This document shows, in pieces, positions 1 to 8,465 of a stretch of 57,282 nt of DNA (position 1 is its first letter; each line of letters opens with the position of its first letter). The DNA is from JAEHDI01 sp035455185 (GTDB lineage Bacteria > Acidobacteriota > Terriglobia > Bryobacterales > Bryobacteraceae), in contig DATIFQ010000504.1 of assembly GCA_035455185.1 (NCBI GenBank), forward strand, positions 1 to 57,282, read 5' to 3'. Below the pieces are notes generated by a model that was given only the letters and a program-made list of their open reading frames with translations, was not told the DNA's origin and ran no database searches. A program made the translations under genes and the position numbers.

Positions 1-63
1 CTTTGACCATCTCAGCCCCGGTGCATGTTCTCCCTTTAGAGACGCCTCCGAAAGCACCTCCCA

Positions 64-992
64 ATGCCTGACAAACACCTTCAACCGGTCTCGCGCTGGC
101 CCAGAACTATCAGGGTCCTCAGCAAGCCCGGTCGTCACAGCATCATTTCCGTAGCTGCGCTTGCACTTCTAGCCATCCTTTTTATCCTCACAGCCGCACC
201 AACTACAACACACGGCCTTCCACGCCTTTCCCCGTACCCAGATGGAAACAACTTTGCCTTCACAATTACAGACGATCCGGACTACTCCACGTTTGAGAGG
301 ATGAAGCCGATCTATGACTTCCTCAGTGACATCGGCCTCAAGACCACTGTTGCTGTATGGGTCCGAGATCCGGAGCGATCAAATGGAATGCCAGACAAAC
401 CGCGACAATCGAAACATCCCTCCGACAGCTGCCAGCGACCGGAATATCAAGCATATGTCAAGGATTTGCAGGCGCGCGGCTTTGAAATTGCGCTTCACAC
501 TGTGTCTGCCGGAGATGATCCAAGATCAGTGACCGAAGCAGGCTATGAAGATTTCTGACGGATGTTCGGTCATTATCCGGCTTTCAACATAGTACATAAC
601 GACAATCTCGAAAACATTTACTGGGGTCCATATTTTCGGATGGCTTTAACGAAAAGACATTTTTGGAACTTACTAGTCACGACAACGTGCGACGGCTCGT
701 GGAGGAGAGGGACGCTTCAATTGTATAGAATGGCAACGCCGAGGCCGTCGATGGCGTCACGTTACTCGCAAGGCCCGGCGAGGTGTGGCGTCACGCGGAT
801 GGAAGCCTTCAAACTGCAAATGACGAAGGGGAGCTTGTACTTGGCAACCTTCGTGCCGGAGAGGTTCTTTTGTTGCAGCCTGGCGCTGTTGAAGAGCTAC
901 GGGTGGACGTTGCGCCTGGGTGCCGGGAGAAGCTAAGAATGGTCGTCAAAAGGTCGTATCTGTTCCTTAAACATATGGGACGCCGGGCCTAG
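64..992 (+). pseudogene. decayed polysaccharide deacetylase-like gene
   Basis: The reading frame opens at ATG 64 with one N-terminal membrane or signal segment (about residues 28-48). It continues into a stretch typical of exported deacetylase-like proteins (NFAFTITDDPDYSTFERM, then GFEIALHT). It is broken three times: TGA at 556-558, after which the same frame continues with RMFGHYPAFN; a frameshift at about 610-632; and TAG at 726-728. Past the shift, the third frame reads ELTSHDNVRRLVEERDASIV and, after the TAG, GEVWRHADGSLQTANDEGEL to the stop at 990-992. That coherent coding text on both sides of each lesion shows one former gene rather than several small ones. Assignment to the NodB/polysaccharide deacetylase superfamily is inferred from the TDD motif, the HT element and the EPS setting. 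It may be a true pseudogene or, less likely for three lesions, poor assembly. Confidence 0.7.
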
Positions 993-1015
993 TTAAGAGT
1001 CGGATAGAACGCGAC

Positions 1016-1825
1016 ATGGTCGTCGAGCTTATTGGCACACCGGGCGCAGGTAAGACATCGCTCTTGCCTGTGGTCATGGATTCTCTGAGCGAACAGGGCG
1101 TGACCCCCCGAACCATGGTCGGGGCAAGTCGCGTGTACGTCGCACGTACGACCCTTGGTGCGTACATCGCCCGCTTTTCCCCGCCACGCTTACGCCGTGC
1201 CTTGTTGTGGCAGCTTTTCTGCCAGTTTAGCCGTGCATATCAATTTCGCTTTCTGCTTCGTCACGTGAGGCTGGCGCGGCACCTGATGCAGGGCCAGGCG
1301 CACAGGGACGCTTCGGTCAAGTTCCGGCGGCACGCTCTTCGCTGGTATCTTCGCATGCTGGGACAATACGAATTTCTCAGGGCCCACCAGCGGCCGAATG
1401 AAGCTTTGGTCATTGACCAGGGATTTGTCCACCGTGCGGTCGACTTGCATGCCTCGGACCGGGGGGAGCCTGACCTTGCGGCTGTGTCCGCCTACCTCGA
1501 TCTGGTTCCTCAGCCGGACCTTGTCATCCATGTGAATGCTCCGCTAGAGGTGTGCGAAGCCCGGGTCTTCGATCGGGGTCCGTGGGCCCATTTCCGGGGT
1601 GAGAGTCCAGCCGCACTCTCGCGGTTCATCACGAATTCTCACGTCGTAGTTGATCAGGTCGTAAAACGGATGCGTGCGAAAGGCTGGAATCTGATTGAAG
1701 TTGACAACGGCAGCGAGGGACTCGCCCTTTCGGCGGCCCGTCTTCGCTCCGTCCTGATGAATCCTGACTCTACGTCCGTTCCGCTACCCGGAGGACCATC
1801 AGTTCTCCCGACACGGTGTTCATGA
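1016..1825 (+). CDS. P-loop kinase-like NTPase
   Basis: A 269-aa cytoplasmic protein with a Walker A loop at residues 7-14 (GTPGAGKT). The middle is Arg-rich and helical. A later LVIHVNAPLEVCEARVFDRG segment resembles the strand and lid region of thymidylate-kinase-like and nucleoside-kinase-like proteins (VxVxxPxExCxxR). No signal peptide is seen. The substrate cannot be read from the sequence; in a polysaccharide locus a sugar, lipid or nucleotide kinase is plausible. The stop overlaps the next start by 4 bases (ATGA at 1822-1825), so the two genes are translationally coupled. The ATG at 1016 puts the P-loop next to the N-terminus, as usual for the fold. Confidence 0.7.
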   Translation: MVVELIGTPGAGKTSLLPVVMDSLSEQGVTPRTMVGASRVYVARTTLGAYIARFSPPRLRRALLWQLFCQFSRAYQFRFLLRHVRLARHLMQGQAHRDASVKFRRHALRWYLRMLGQYEFLRAHQRPNEALVIDQGFVHRAVDLHASDRGEPDLAAVSAYLDLVPQPDLVIHVNAPLEVCEARVFDRGPWAHFRGESPAALSRFITNSHVVVDQVVKRMRAKGWNLIEVDNGSEGLALSAARLRSVLMNPDSTSVPLPGGPSVLPTRCS

Positions 1826-2925
1826 ACCTCCTCTCCTCATTTCCATGGCCTCCCCGTCCTTCGCGGATCTACCTTCACGCTCATTCGGTCTGCCGCCCTC
1901 TCGATGTCGACAGGAAGGTGATTCAGGATGTCCTGGGGGAGTACGATCTGGAACCCACTGGGCATCACCGAAACCTCCCCATGGGCCGGCGAAATCGCAG
2001 CGTCCTCGTGAGCACCCGATCAGGAGAGATGGTACTGCGGCAATACAGATCGTGGTGGACGCAGGACGCGGTACTGTGGGAGCACTCAATCTTGACGCGT
2101 CTCGCCGAGCTGGGTTTCTGCGCTCCCAGACTGAGACGAACGAAGACCACCGACAGCTATGTTGCGCTCGGGTCATCCCTGTTCTCGCTGGTCGATTACG
2201 TGGAGGGTACCAGTTATGCGCAGGCGATAATGCCGCGCTCATTGCATCTGGAGTTGCTCCGACGGGCGGGGCGCGCCTTGGCCCGCTTCCATCGCACGCT
2301 AATGCACTTCGCACCACAAGGACAACATCATCTTGGCTTTGGCCCTGATGGTCAGGACAGGCGGCCTGGCGTGGATTGGTATCAACAGCGGCTCCAAGAG
2401 CTGACATCCAAACTGGGGACTGCCAATGGTAACTCTGACACCACTTACATACACAAGTTGGTTCAGCACTCGACATCTCTTATCGATCGACTATATCATC
2501 TCGAATCTGTTCTCAAAGGAAGAGTATTACCGACAGTGATTGTCCATGGCGACTATGGCTTGCACAACATTGTGTTTCGCCGCGGAAAAGAGCTTGCGCT
2601 ATTGGATTTCGAACTTGCACGCCTGGAGTGGCGACTGATCGAGATCGTGCAGGTTGTCTCGCGTTATTGGGATTGCGAGCGTCCTGATATGTCTGATCAG
2701 ATTGAGGCAATTGTTGCGTCATATGTCTCCGAGTATCCCCTGTCGCCGGACGAGTGGCGGCTATTCCCCGAGGTGTGGGCCTATTATCATCTGCGGGCTA
2801 CGGTGCAGTACTGGAATTCGTACTGGCAAGTGTCGCCGGATACACGCAGGCTGCGGCGGGCTCTGTACTCCCTCCGCTGCTCGGAGAGCGGGGCATCGGC
2901 TTGCGCGAAGGTTCGTATGGCATAG
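1822..2925 (+). CDS. aminoglycoside-phosphotransferase-fold kinase
   Basis: A 367-aa protein of the APH/choline-kinase/CotS-like fold. The catalytic loop HGDYGLHN is at residues 242-249, with the base Asp and metal-binding Asn in the Brenner pattern HxDxxxxN. The metal-binding DFE is at residues 262-264. An N-terminal lobe with VLRQYRSWW and VDYVEGTSYA matches the ATP-binding lobe. The family phosphorylates small hydroxylated molecules such as sugars, homoserine, choline and antibiotics; the acceptor here is unknown, but a sugar or glycan intermediate fits the context. ATG 1822 is preferred over GTG 1816 because it forms an ATGA overlap with the preceding kinase gene. It is 25 bases from the next gene. 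Confidence 0.75.
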   Translation: MNLLSSFPWPPRPSRIYLHAHSVCRPLDVDRKVIQDVLGEYDLEPTGHHRNLPMGRRNRSVLVSTRSGEMVLRQYRSWWTQDAVLWEHSILTRLAELGFCAPRLRRTKTTDSYVALGSSLFSLVDYVEGTSYAQAIMPRSLHLELLRRAGRALARFHRTLMHFAPQGQHHLGFGPDGQDRRPGVDWYQQRLQELTSKLGTANGNSDTTYIHKLVQHSTSLIDRLYHLESVLKGRVLPTVIVHGDYGLHNIVFRRGKELALLDFELARLEWRLIEIVQVVSRYWDCERPDMSDQIEAIVASYVSEYPLSPDEWRLFPEVWAYYHLRATVQYWNSYWQVSPDTRRLRRALYSLRCSESGASACAKVRMA

Positions 2926-2950
2926 AGACCGGCAGACCCGGTTTGAACCA

Positions 2951-4240
2951 ATGCAGGTAAATGAGACAGTGAAGGTTACCGTCGCCTTGCCAGTTTCTGA
3001 GGATGTGGATCGCCGGGCCGTCCCTGCGGGTCGAACGGGAAGCGCTCGCTCCGGAAACCCGCCGCCGAGGACGCTCCTGGTGATTGACAACTTGGAGATT
3101 GGAGGTGCCCAAGAGGCCGTCCGAACGTTAGCGAGCGGCTTTACCCGTAAAGGACTCGAGATATCGGTTTGTGCTCTCCGTGACGGTCATCTCCGGGAGT
3201 CGATCGAGCGGCTCGGGGTCAGGGTTGACATTCTGCGTGGGCGGACGCACAGCGTTTTGGCGCTCCCGTGGTTTGTTGCTGAGATGATTCGCATCCGCCG
3301 GGACCTGATGAGGATTGTTGACGAGCGCCGAATCGATGTGATCCAGACTCATCTGCTCAGAGCTCTGGACTTCCTCGTTCTTAGCCTTCGACTTCGAAGG
3401 CGGCTTCGTATCTTCTGGACGATTCATAACACCAGATTCTCGCTTCGTCCTGATCACTTGCATAGAGCACGGTGGTTGTTACGACCCAAGCAATGGATGT
3501 ATCGGTGGCTTTACCGTTTTGGATCGCGCTGGGTGGACGGAATTGTTGCCGTATCGGATGAAGTCCAGGCCTCATTCCAGCGGGAGGTCGGCAACTGCGC
3601 CGGCAAGACAACCGTAATTTGCAACTGCGTGGAAGTAGAGCGCTACCGGTGCGCCCTGAACAGGGAAACCGTAAGAGCGCGGCTCGGGATCGCCGGTAAT
3701 GCGTTTGTTATTGGAGTGGTTGCCACGTTCAAGACACAGAAAGGGCACGCGTACCTTCTCGAGGCCGCTGCCTCTCTGGTTCGCCGGTTTCCACAATTGC
3801 ATTTCTTATTCGTCGGGGACGGCGAACTCAGAGAGGATCTCCTCCGACGGACTCGAGCTCTTGACGTAGAGGCGCATGTCGATTTCCTCGGTATTCGTAA
3901 CGACGTTCCGGAGCTGCTGGGTGCTTGCGACGGGTTCGTGCTTCCATCTCTTTGGGAAGGCCTCCCGGTTGCCCTCCTCGAGGCGATGGCCGCCGGTCTG
4001 CCCATTATCGCCACCGCGGTGGATGGCACGAAGCAGGCAATGGTTCATGCGGAGACGGGTTGGCTTGTAGCACCCAGGAGTGTTAGTGAACTCGAGCAAG
4101 CCCTGATCGAACTTCTGACCGATCAGCCGCGTGCCCGTGCGATGGGAACTGCGGCGCAGCGAAGAGTGAGTGAATTGTTCGGCACCGAGCCATACGTCGC
4201 CAAGCATCTCGCGCTTTATTGTCGGCAGCAATATGCCTGA
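2951..4240 (+). CDS. GT4-family glycosyltransferase
   Basis: A 429-aa GT-B glycosyltransferase. The N-terminal domain carries the acceptor-side glycine loop (DNLEIGGAQEAV) typical of GT4 enzymes. The C-terminal domain carries donor-binding VVATFKTQKGHAYLLEA and the EX7E motif (E336 to E344, in WEGLPVALLEAMAAGLP). It should add one sugar from a nucleotide donor to a lipid-linked oligosaccharide at the inner membrane. The frame is open further upstream, but ATG 2951 lies just after the preceding stop at 2925 and gives a family-typical length. The C-terminus overlaps the next gene by 8 bases. Sugar specificity cannot be told. It resembles the glycosyltransferases of exosortase-linked EPS loci, a resemblance rather than an assignment. 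Confidence 0.88.
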   Translation: MQVNETVKVTVALPVSEDVDRRAVPAGRTGSARSGNPPPRTLLVIDNLEIGGAQEAVRTLASGFTRKGLEISVCALRDGHLRESIERLGVRVDILRGRTHSVLALPWFVAEMIRIRRDLMRIVDERRIDVIQTHLLRALDFLVLSLRLRRRLRIFWTIHNTRFSLRPDHLHRARWLLRPKQWMYRWLYRFGSRWVDGIVAVSDEVQASFQREVGNCAGKTTVICNCVEVERYRCALNRETVRARLGIAGNAFVIGVVATFKTQKGHAYLLEAAASLVRRFPQLHFLFVGDGELREDLLRRTRALDVEAHVDFLGIRNDVPELLGACDGFVLPSLWEGLPVALLEAMAAGLPIIATAVDGTKQAMVHAETGWLVAPRSVSELEQALIELLTDQPRARAMGTAAQRRVSELFGTEPYVAKHLALYCRQQYA

Positions 4241-4859
4241 ACCAAACGGAGTCTGCATCTGGTTTACCGGCCGTAGCGGTGCTGGAAAGTCCACAGTCGC
4301 TGGAGAGCTTGCCATGCTGCTTTCCCGATATGGAAGGATCGTTACAACGCTGGATATCGTGCCCTGCTTGGAAAAACGATGGTTCGAAAGGACCAGTGAG
4401 GGCAAGCTCATCCGAAAGGCGTTTGTCGCGGCTGCGATTGTGCGTCATGGGGGAGTGGCGATTTGCGTGACGGTAAGCGCACGGCAGGAGACCCGAGAAG
4501 CAGTTCGCGAGCTGATCGGCGCCTCCAGCTTCGTGGAGGTCTTCGTCGATACGCCCTCCGATGTGTGCTTGATGCGAAGAGCCGTAAGAGGGCGGAGACC
4601 GTCCGCCTCCAAGCGATTCAAAGCCGCATACAGAAGACTCTTGGAAGTTATCCGTTTCTCGCGACGCTTGTCCTACCAGCCGTCACTGTCTCCGGAAGTT
4701 ACCATCCACGGCGATAGCCAGACTCCTTGCGAGGCTGCGCGAACAGTATTTCGGTACTTAGTGGAGCGGCGATTTGTCGTGCCTGACGACACTCAAAACT
4801 GTTCCTCGAGCGAGTCTCCCAACGGCGAGTTGCAAACGGTTTCGCAGTCAAGGCCATGA
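4233..4859 (+). CDS. APS-kinase-like protein with altered active site
   Basis: A 208-aa protein of the adenylylsulfate kinase family, which makes PAPS from APS and ATP. The Walker A is GRSGAGKS (residues 13-20), and the segment SFVEVFVDTPSDVC matches the family's EVFVDTPLxVC. Two hallmarks are changed. The LDGDxxR motif reads LDIVPCL (residues 40-46), so the second Asp is gone, and the KGLYKxAR lid region after the DTP strand is replaced by RGRRPSASKR. It may phosphorylate another substrate, or be a regulatory or decaying enzyme. ATG 4233 overlaps the preceding gene by 8 bases. The stop overlaps the sulfotransferase start by 4 bases, tying it to sulfation. Confidence 0.78.
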   Translation: MPEPNGVCIWFTGRSGAGKSTVAGELAMLLSRYGRIVTTLDIVPCLEKRWFERTSEGKLIRKAFVAAAIVRHGGVAICVTVSARQETREAVRELIGASSFVEVFVDTPSDVCLMRRAVRGRRPSASKRFKAAYRRLLEVIRFSRRLSYQPSLSPEVTIHGDSQTPCEAARTVFRYLVERRFVVPDDTQNCSSSESPNGELQTVSQSRP

Positions 4860-5929
4860 CCGCAAGGACTAGAGTTCTCTGCCCTGGGGCACCCGGCGAA
4901 ACAGTCCGTCCGTTCGAAAGAGGCCCGATATTTCTGGCAGGTATCGACCGCAGCGGGATTGGCATCCTCTGCGAGCTTCTGGAATCGCACCCCAGCATTG
5001 CCATGACACGGCGCACCAACTTCTGGTCGTTCTTTCTTAACCGCTTCGGCGACCTCAGCCGCCGCGACAATCTGGACCGTTGCCTCACTGCGATGATGCG
5101 CTACACGCGCACGCGGGTATTCAGGCCGGATTCGGAACAGCTTTATCGTTCCCTTCTAGATGAGAAGCCAACCTACCCAAGGCTATTTGCGTTGCTCGAA
5201 GAAGGACGCGCCCGAGAACTAGGAAAGGTTCGCTGGGGTGATAAGTCGATGAACTCGGAAGAATACGCCGACACCATCCTGACAGCATACCCCGGCGCCA
5301 AAATGATCCACATTATTCGCGACCCTCGGGACCGGTACGCATCCTTATTGACGCACCGGAGAGTTGGTAGAGGGGGGGTCGCTGCGAGCACGGCCCTCTG
5401 GCTGCGATCCGCACGGCTCGCAAAGCGCAACTCACTGAAGTATCCGGACCGATACCGGATCGTTCGATTCGAAACCGTTCTTTCACAACCGGAAGCGACG
5501 CTACGTCGAATCTGTCATTTCCTGGGGGAGGAGTACTCGCCGGCCATGCTCACGGTGGATGGTCCCCCGGTCTCCGCCATGCCCCAGCCTGATCCTGACG
5601 GTGGGCCCACACCTCGAGTCGTTACGACTGCGTCGATCGGCAGGTTTCGCAATAGTCTTTCTCCGAGAGAGATTGCGTTTATTCAGCGGTGTACTCACAG
5701 GGATATGGCTGAATTCGGCTACAGGCCCGAGGCTGTTCCATTGTCGCTTTCAGGCAGAATCTTGTTCTACCTCGCCGACTACCCGGTCAACATGACTTTG
5801 ATGCTCTGCTCCAAGTTGCACGCTGCGACTCTGAAGTGGCTCGGCCGTACGCCGTCCGCCCGCCGCATTATCTCTGAATGCGCCTCCTCCGGTGCGGCCG
5901 TTCATTACGAAAGGACCAAAGACTCGTGA
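4856..5929 (+). CDS. sulfotransferase paralogue 1 (altered PAPS loop)
   Basis: A 357-aa protein of the sulfotransferase family, which moves sulfate from PAPS to a hydroxyl or amine. The 3'-phosphate-binding motif RDPRDRYAS (residues 155-163) is intact. The 5'-phosphosulfate loop, normally RSGTT, reads RSGIG (residues 32-36), so both Thr side chains that usually contact PAPS are missing. Most of the protein aligns without large gaps to the following gene (shared TRRTNFW, NRFGD, TAMMRY, PTYPRLFALLE, WGDKS), so the pair arose by tandem duplication. There is no signal peptide, so action is likely cytoplasmic on lipid-linked or nucleotide-linked glycan. It starts within an ATGA overlap and ends overlapping the next start. 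Confidence 0.83.
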   Translation: MTARTRVLCPGAPGETVRPFERGPIFLAGIDRSGIGILCELLESHPSIAMTRRTNFWSFFLNRFGDLSRRDNLDRCLTAMMRYTRTRVFRPDSEQLYRSLLDEKPTYPRLFALLEEGRARELGKVRWGDKSMNSEEYADTILTAYPGAKMIHIIRDPRDRYASLLTHRRVGRGGVAASTALWLRSARLAKRNSLKYPDRYRIVRFETVLSQPEATLRRICHFLGEEYSPAMLTVDGPPVSAMPQPDPDGGPTPRVVTTASIGRFRNSLSPREIAFIQRCTHRDMAEFGYRPEAVPLSLSGRILFYLADYPVNMTLMLCSKLHAATLKWLGRTPSARRIISECASSGAAVHYERTKDS

Positions 5930-6903
5930 ACAAAGGGCCAGTCTTTATTGCGGGTTTAGAACGAAGCGGGACTACCCTGCTTTTCTCGCTGCTTGCTTCT
6001 CACCCTAACATCGCAATGACGCGCCGTACAAACTTCTGGAAGTTCTTCTTTAATCGTTTTGGCGACCTAGCCCGTCCAGAGAACCTCCAACGTTGTATCA
6101 CCGCCATGATGCGATACGAGCGGTTGGCCGTGTTGAACACCGATTGGGAGCGGCTGCGCAAGGACTTCCAGCAAGGCGAACCAACCTACCCACGACTGTT
6201 CGCCCTGCTCGAAGGACAACATGCAGGTCTCCTTGGGAAACCACGCTGGGGCGACAAGTCTCTGCGAACCGAGCGCTATGCTCAGATCATCTTCCAATCG
6301 TATCCAGCCGCCAGAATCGTGCATATCATTCGTGACCCGCGGGACAGGTACGCTTCCGCCTGCAAACAAAACAGAATCGGCAGAGGCAAAGCAGCTTCTG
6401 GAATCGCAGCTTGGCTGTGGTCCGCTCGGCTTGCAAGGCAGAACCTCATGAAGTACCCTCACGCCTATCGTGTTGTGAGGTTTGAATCGTTGGCATCTCG
6501 GCCCGAAGACACGCTGATGGACATATGCCGATTCATTGGCGAAGAGTACACGCCTGCCATGCTGACGATGGAGGGCACCCCAGCCTATCGGGACAAAGGG
6601 GGGAACAGCTCCTTTGAAAAGCACCGGCCAGGCAGCATTTCGACGGCTCCAGTCGGTCGATTTCGCAAGGTGCTCTCACCCCGGGATGTAGCTTTTATCC
6701 AAGCGTTCGCCCGCCGCGAGATGACCGCCTTTGATTACGAGATGGAACCCACACACCTTGCATTACGAGAACGCTTGGCTCACAGCATTGTCGATTGGCC
6801 GATGAACCTGGCGTACGTCGCAGCCTGGCACGCCCTGGACGCATATAAGACCAGAACAACACTTCAGCCGTCAGCCCGGAGACTGGTTCAGTCAGTTTCC
6901 TGA
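5926..6903 (+). CDS. sulfotransferase paralogue 2
   Basis: A 325-aa sulfotransferase with both PAPS-binding elements intact: RSGTTLL at residues 13-19 (5'-phosphosulfate loop) and RDPRDRYAS at residues 136-144 (3'-phosphate binding). It likely sulfates a sugar residue of the polysaccharide made by the surrounding glycosyltransferases. GTG 5926 is chosen because it overlaps the preceding stop (GTGA, 5926-5929) and places the PSB loop at the family-typical distance from the N-terminus; the frame is open further upstream. It is the canonical member of the tandem pair. The downstream gap is 26 bases. Confidence 0.88.
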   Translation: MNKGPVFIAGLERSGTTLLFSLLASHPNIAMTRRTNFWKFFFNRFGDLARPENLQRCITAMMRYERLAVLNTDWERLRKDFQQGEPTYPRLFALLEGQHAGLLGKPRWGDKSLRTERYAQIIFQSYPAARIVHIIRDPRDRYASACKQNRIGRGKAASGIAAWLWSARLARQNLMKYPHAYRVVRFESLASRPEDTLMDICRFIGEEYTPAMLTMEGTPAYRDKGGNSSFEKHRPGSISTAPVGRFRKVLSPRDVAFIQAFARREMTAFDYEMEPTHLALRERLAHSIVDWPMNLAYVAAWHALDAYKTRTTLQPSARRLVQSVS

Positions 6904-6929
6904 GAGCTTACTGAAAATCCTGGTGGCAA

Positions 6930-8465
6930 GTGCGCCGACGTAATCCCCGGGTCTCTGAAGCGAACTACAAAACTTGCTCCGCACTGGACGCTATGGAATC
7001 CATGAGTGCACAACTCGGGCGAATGACGACCGTACCCTTTTGGTTGAGCCTTTGCAGCCTCCATCTACTCGCTTGCGGATGGAGCCTCACCGCCCTTTGC
7101 TGTCGTGCGCCAGAACCTGTCAGGAACATGCCGCATCTTGCGCAGGCGAACGGCTGTCACTTCACCGTTGGCCCAGGCGTCTCAACTGTGGACGGCCAAG
7201 AGAATTATGCGGCGCTGAAGGCTGGCAGCGTCGTCTGCATTTCGGCGGGAAGCCGCGGACCCCTTGTCCTCAAGAACCTGCACGGGGAGTCCGGAAACCC
7301 GATCACCTTTGTCAACTTTGGTGGCGACGTCGAGATCAGCTCAAGTGGTTTCGCAGGAATCAGGATCGCAAATAGCGAGCATATTCGAATTACTGGCGCC
7401 GGGGTATCGGGTCGTTGTGGAGCTGGTCTTGCAGCGTCAGAGCAGCAGTGCGGATTAAGGATCACCGCTCCCGCTGGAAGAGGAATCGCCGGTGCGAGCG
7501 CCACTCGCCATATCGAGATTGACCACGTGGAGATTCACGCGACGGCGTATTCGGCCATAACCATCAACACAACCTATGAGAAAGACGGAGTGAGGCGAGC
7601 GAACTTCACACAGTACAATACCTTCCTCCATCACAACTATGCCCACGACATCGGCAAGGAAGGATTCTATATAGGGTCGTCGCATTACACCTCCGGTGGT
7701 GACGATCCTGTTCTCCGTGGTGTTGACATCCACCACAATCTCGTGGCCGACACTGGATGGGATGGAATTCAGGTCGGCTCCGCGGTGGAAGATTGTGCTA
7801 TCCATCACAATAGAATCTATCGAGACAGTTTGGCAAATGTTGAACTACAACGTAGCGGCATCATGATCAATCGTGGCAGCGTTTGCGATGTATACTCGAA
7901 CTTCATCAAAGATGGCTTTGCCGCCTATGGCATTTACGTACAGGGCAATGGTGGTAACCGCATTTATAACAATGTCGTAGTCAATCGTACAAAAAACAGC
8001 GGTCGCGGCATCACAGTGGCTACAGGATCCAATGTCGATCGCGGTATCTGCGTTTCCCACAATACCCTTGTGAGCATTGAGGGGCTAGGAATCAACTTTA
8101 AGAACGCGGCAGGCGCTGGTAACTTCATCGAGAGCAATCTTCTCGCAGACGTGCGAGGAGAACAGATGTACGTGGGCGTGGCGTCTGCTACGCACAACAG
8201 TTCCTTGACCAGCGTCGAGGAAGCGAAGTTTGCGGATCCCTCCGGGGACGACTACTCCCTTGCGGTTGGTTCGCCTATGATCGATGCGGCATTGCCCGTG
8301 TCGCGGTGCGGTGTTGTGGACGACTACGCCGGAACACTGCGGCCGCAAGGAGCAGCCCCAGATATCGGTGCGTACGAGTTCAGCGCGGATTCTGCACCCA
8401 CGCAACCGCACCTCCGATCGCTCAATAATGGGGTCTTCATGGCCGTTGACCGGTTTCCACAATGA
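6930..8465 (+). CDS. exported right-handed beta-helix protein
   Basis: A protein of up to 511 aa with an exported N-terminus: hydrophobic segment FWLSLCSLHLLACGW, with LLAC as a possible lipobox. The body shows parallel beta-helix coils: short repeats with Asn/His ladders such as VDIHHNLVADTGWDGIQV, CAIHHNRIYRDS, CDVYSNFIKDG and NRIYNNVVVNR. Such folds act on polysaccharides as lyases, C5-epimerases, hydrolases or chain-binding factors, so a role in trimming or modifying the EPS in the periplasm is likely. Catalytic residues cannot be named. The start is uncertain: GTG 6930 gives a long pre-signal tail, while ATG 6993, 7002 or 7023 are in frame; 7023 gives the most normal signal peptide. The stop overlaps the next ATG (8462-8465). 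Confidence 0.78.
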   Translation: MRRRNPRVSEANYKTCSALDAMESMSAQLGRMTTVPFWLSLCSLHLLACGWSLTALCCRAPEPVRNMPHLAQANGCHFTVGPGVSTVDGQENYAALKAGSVVCISAGSRGPLVLKNLHGESGNPITFVNFGGDVEISSSGFAGIRIANSEHIRITGAGVSGRCGAGLAASEQQCGLRITAPAGRGIAGASATRHIEIDHVEIHATAYSAITINTTYEKDGVRRANFTQYNTFLHHNYAHDIGKEGFYIGSSHYTSGGDDPVLRGVDIHHNLVADTGWDGIQVGSAVEDCAIHHNRIYRDSLANVELQRSGIMINRGSVCDVYSNFIKDGFAAYGIYVQGNGGNRIYNNVVVNRTKNSGRGITVATGSNVDRGICVSHNTLVSIEGLGINFKNAAGAGNFIESNLLADVRGEQMYVGVASATHNSSLTSVEEAKFADPSGDDYSLAVGSPMIDAALPVSRCGVVDDYAGTLRPQGAAPDIGAYEFSADSAPTQPHLRSLNNGVFMAVDRFPQ

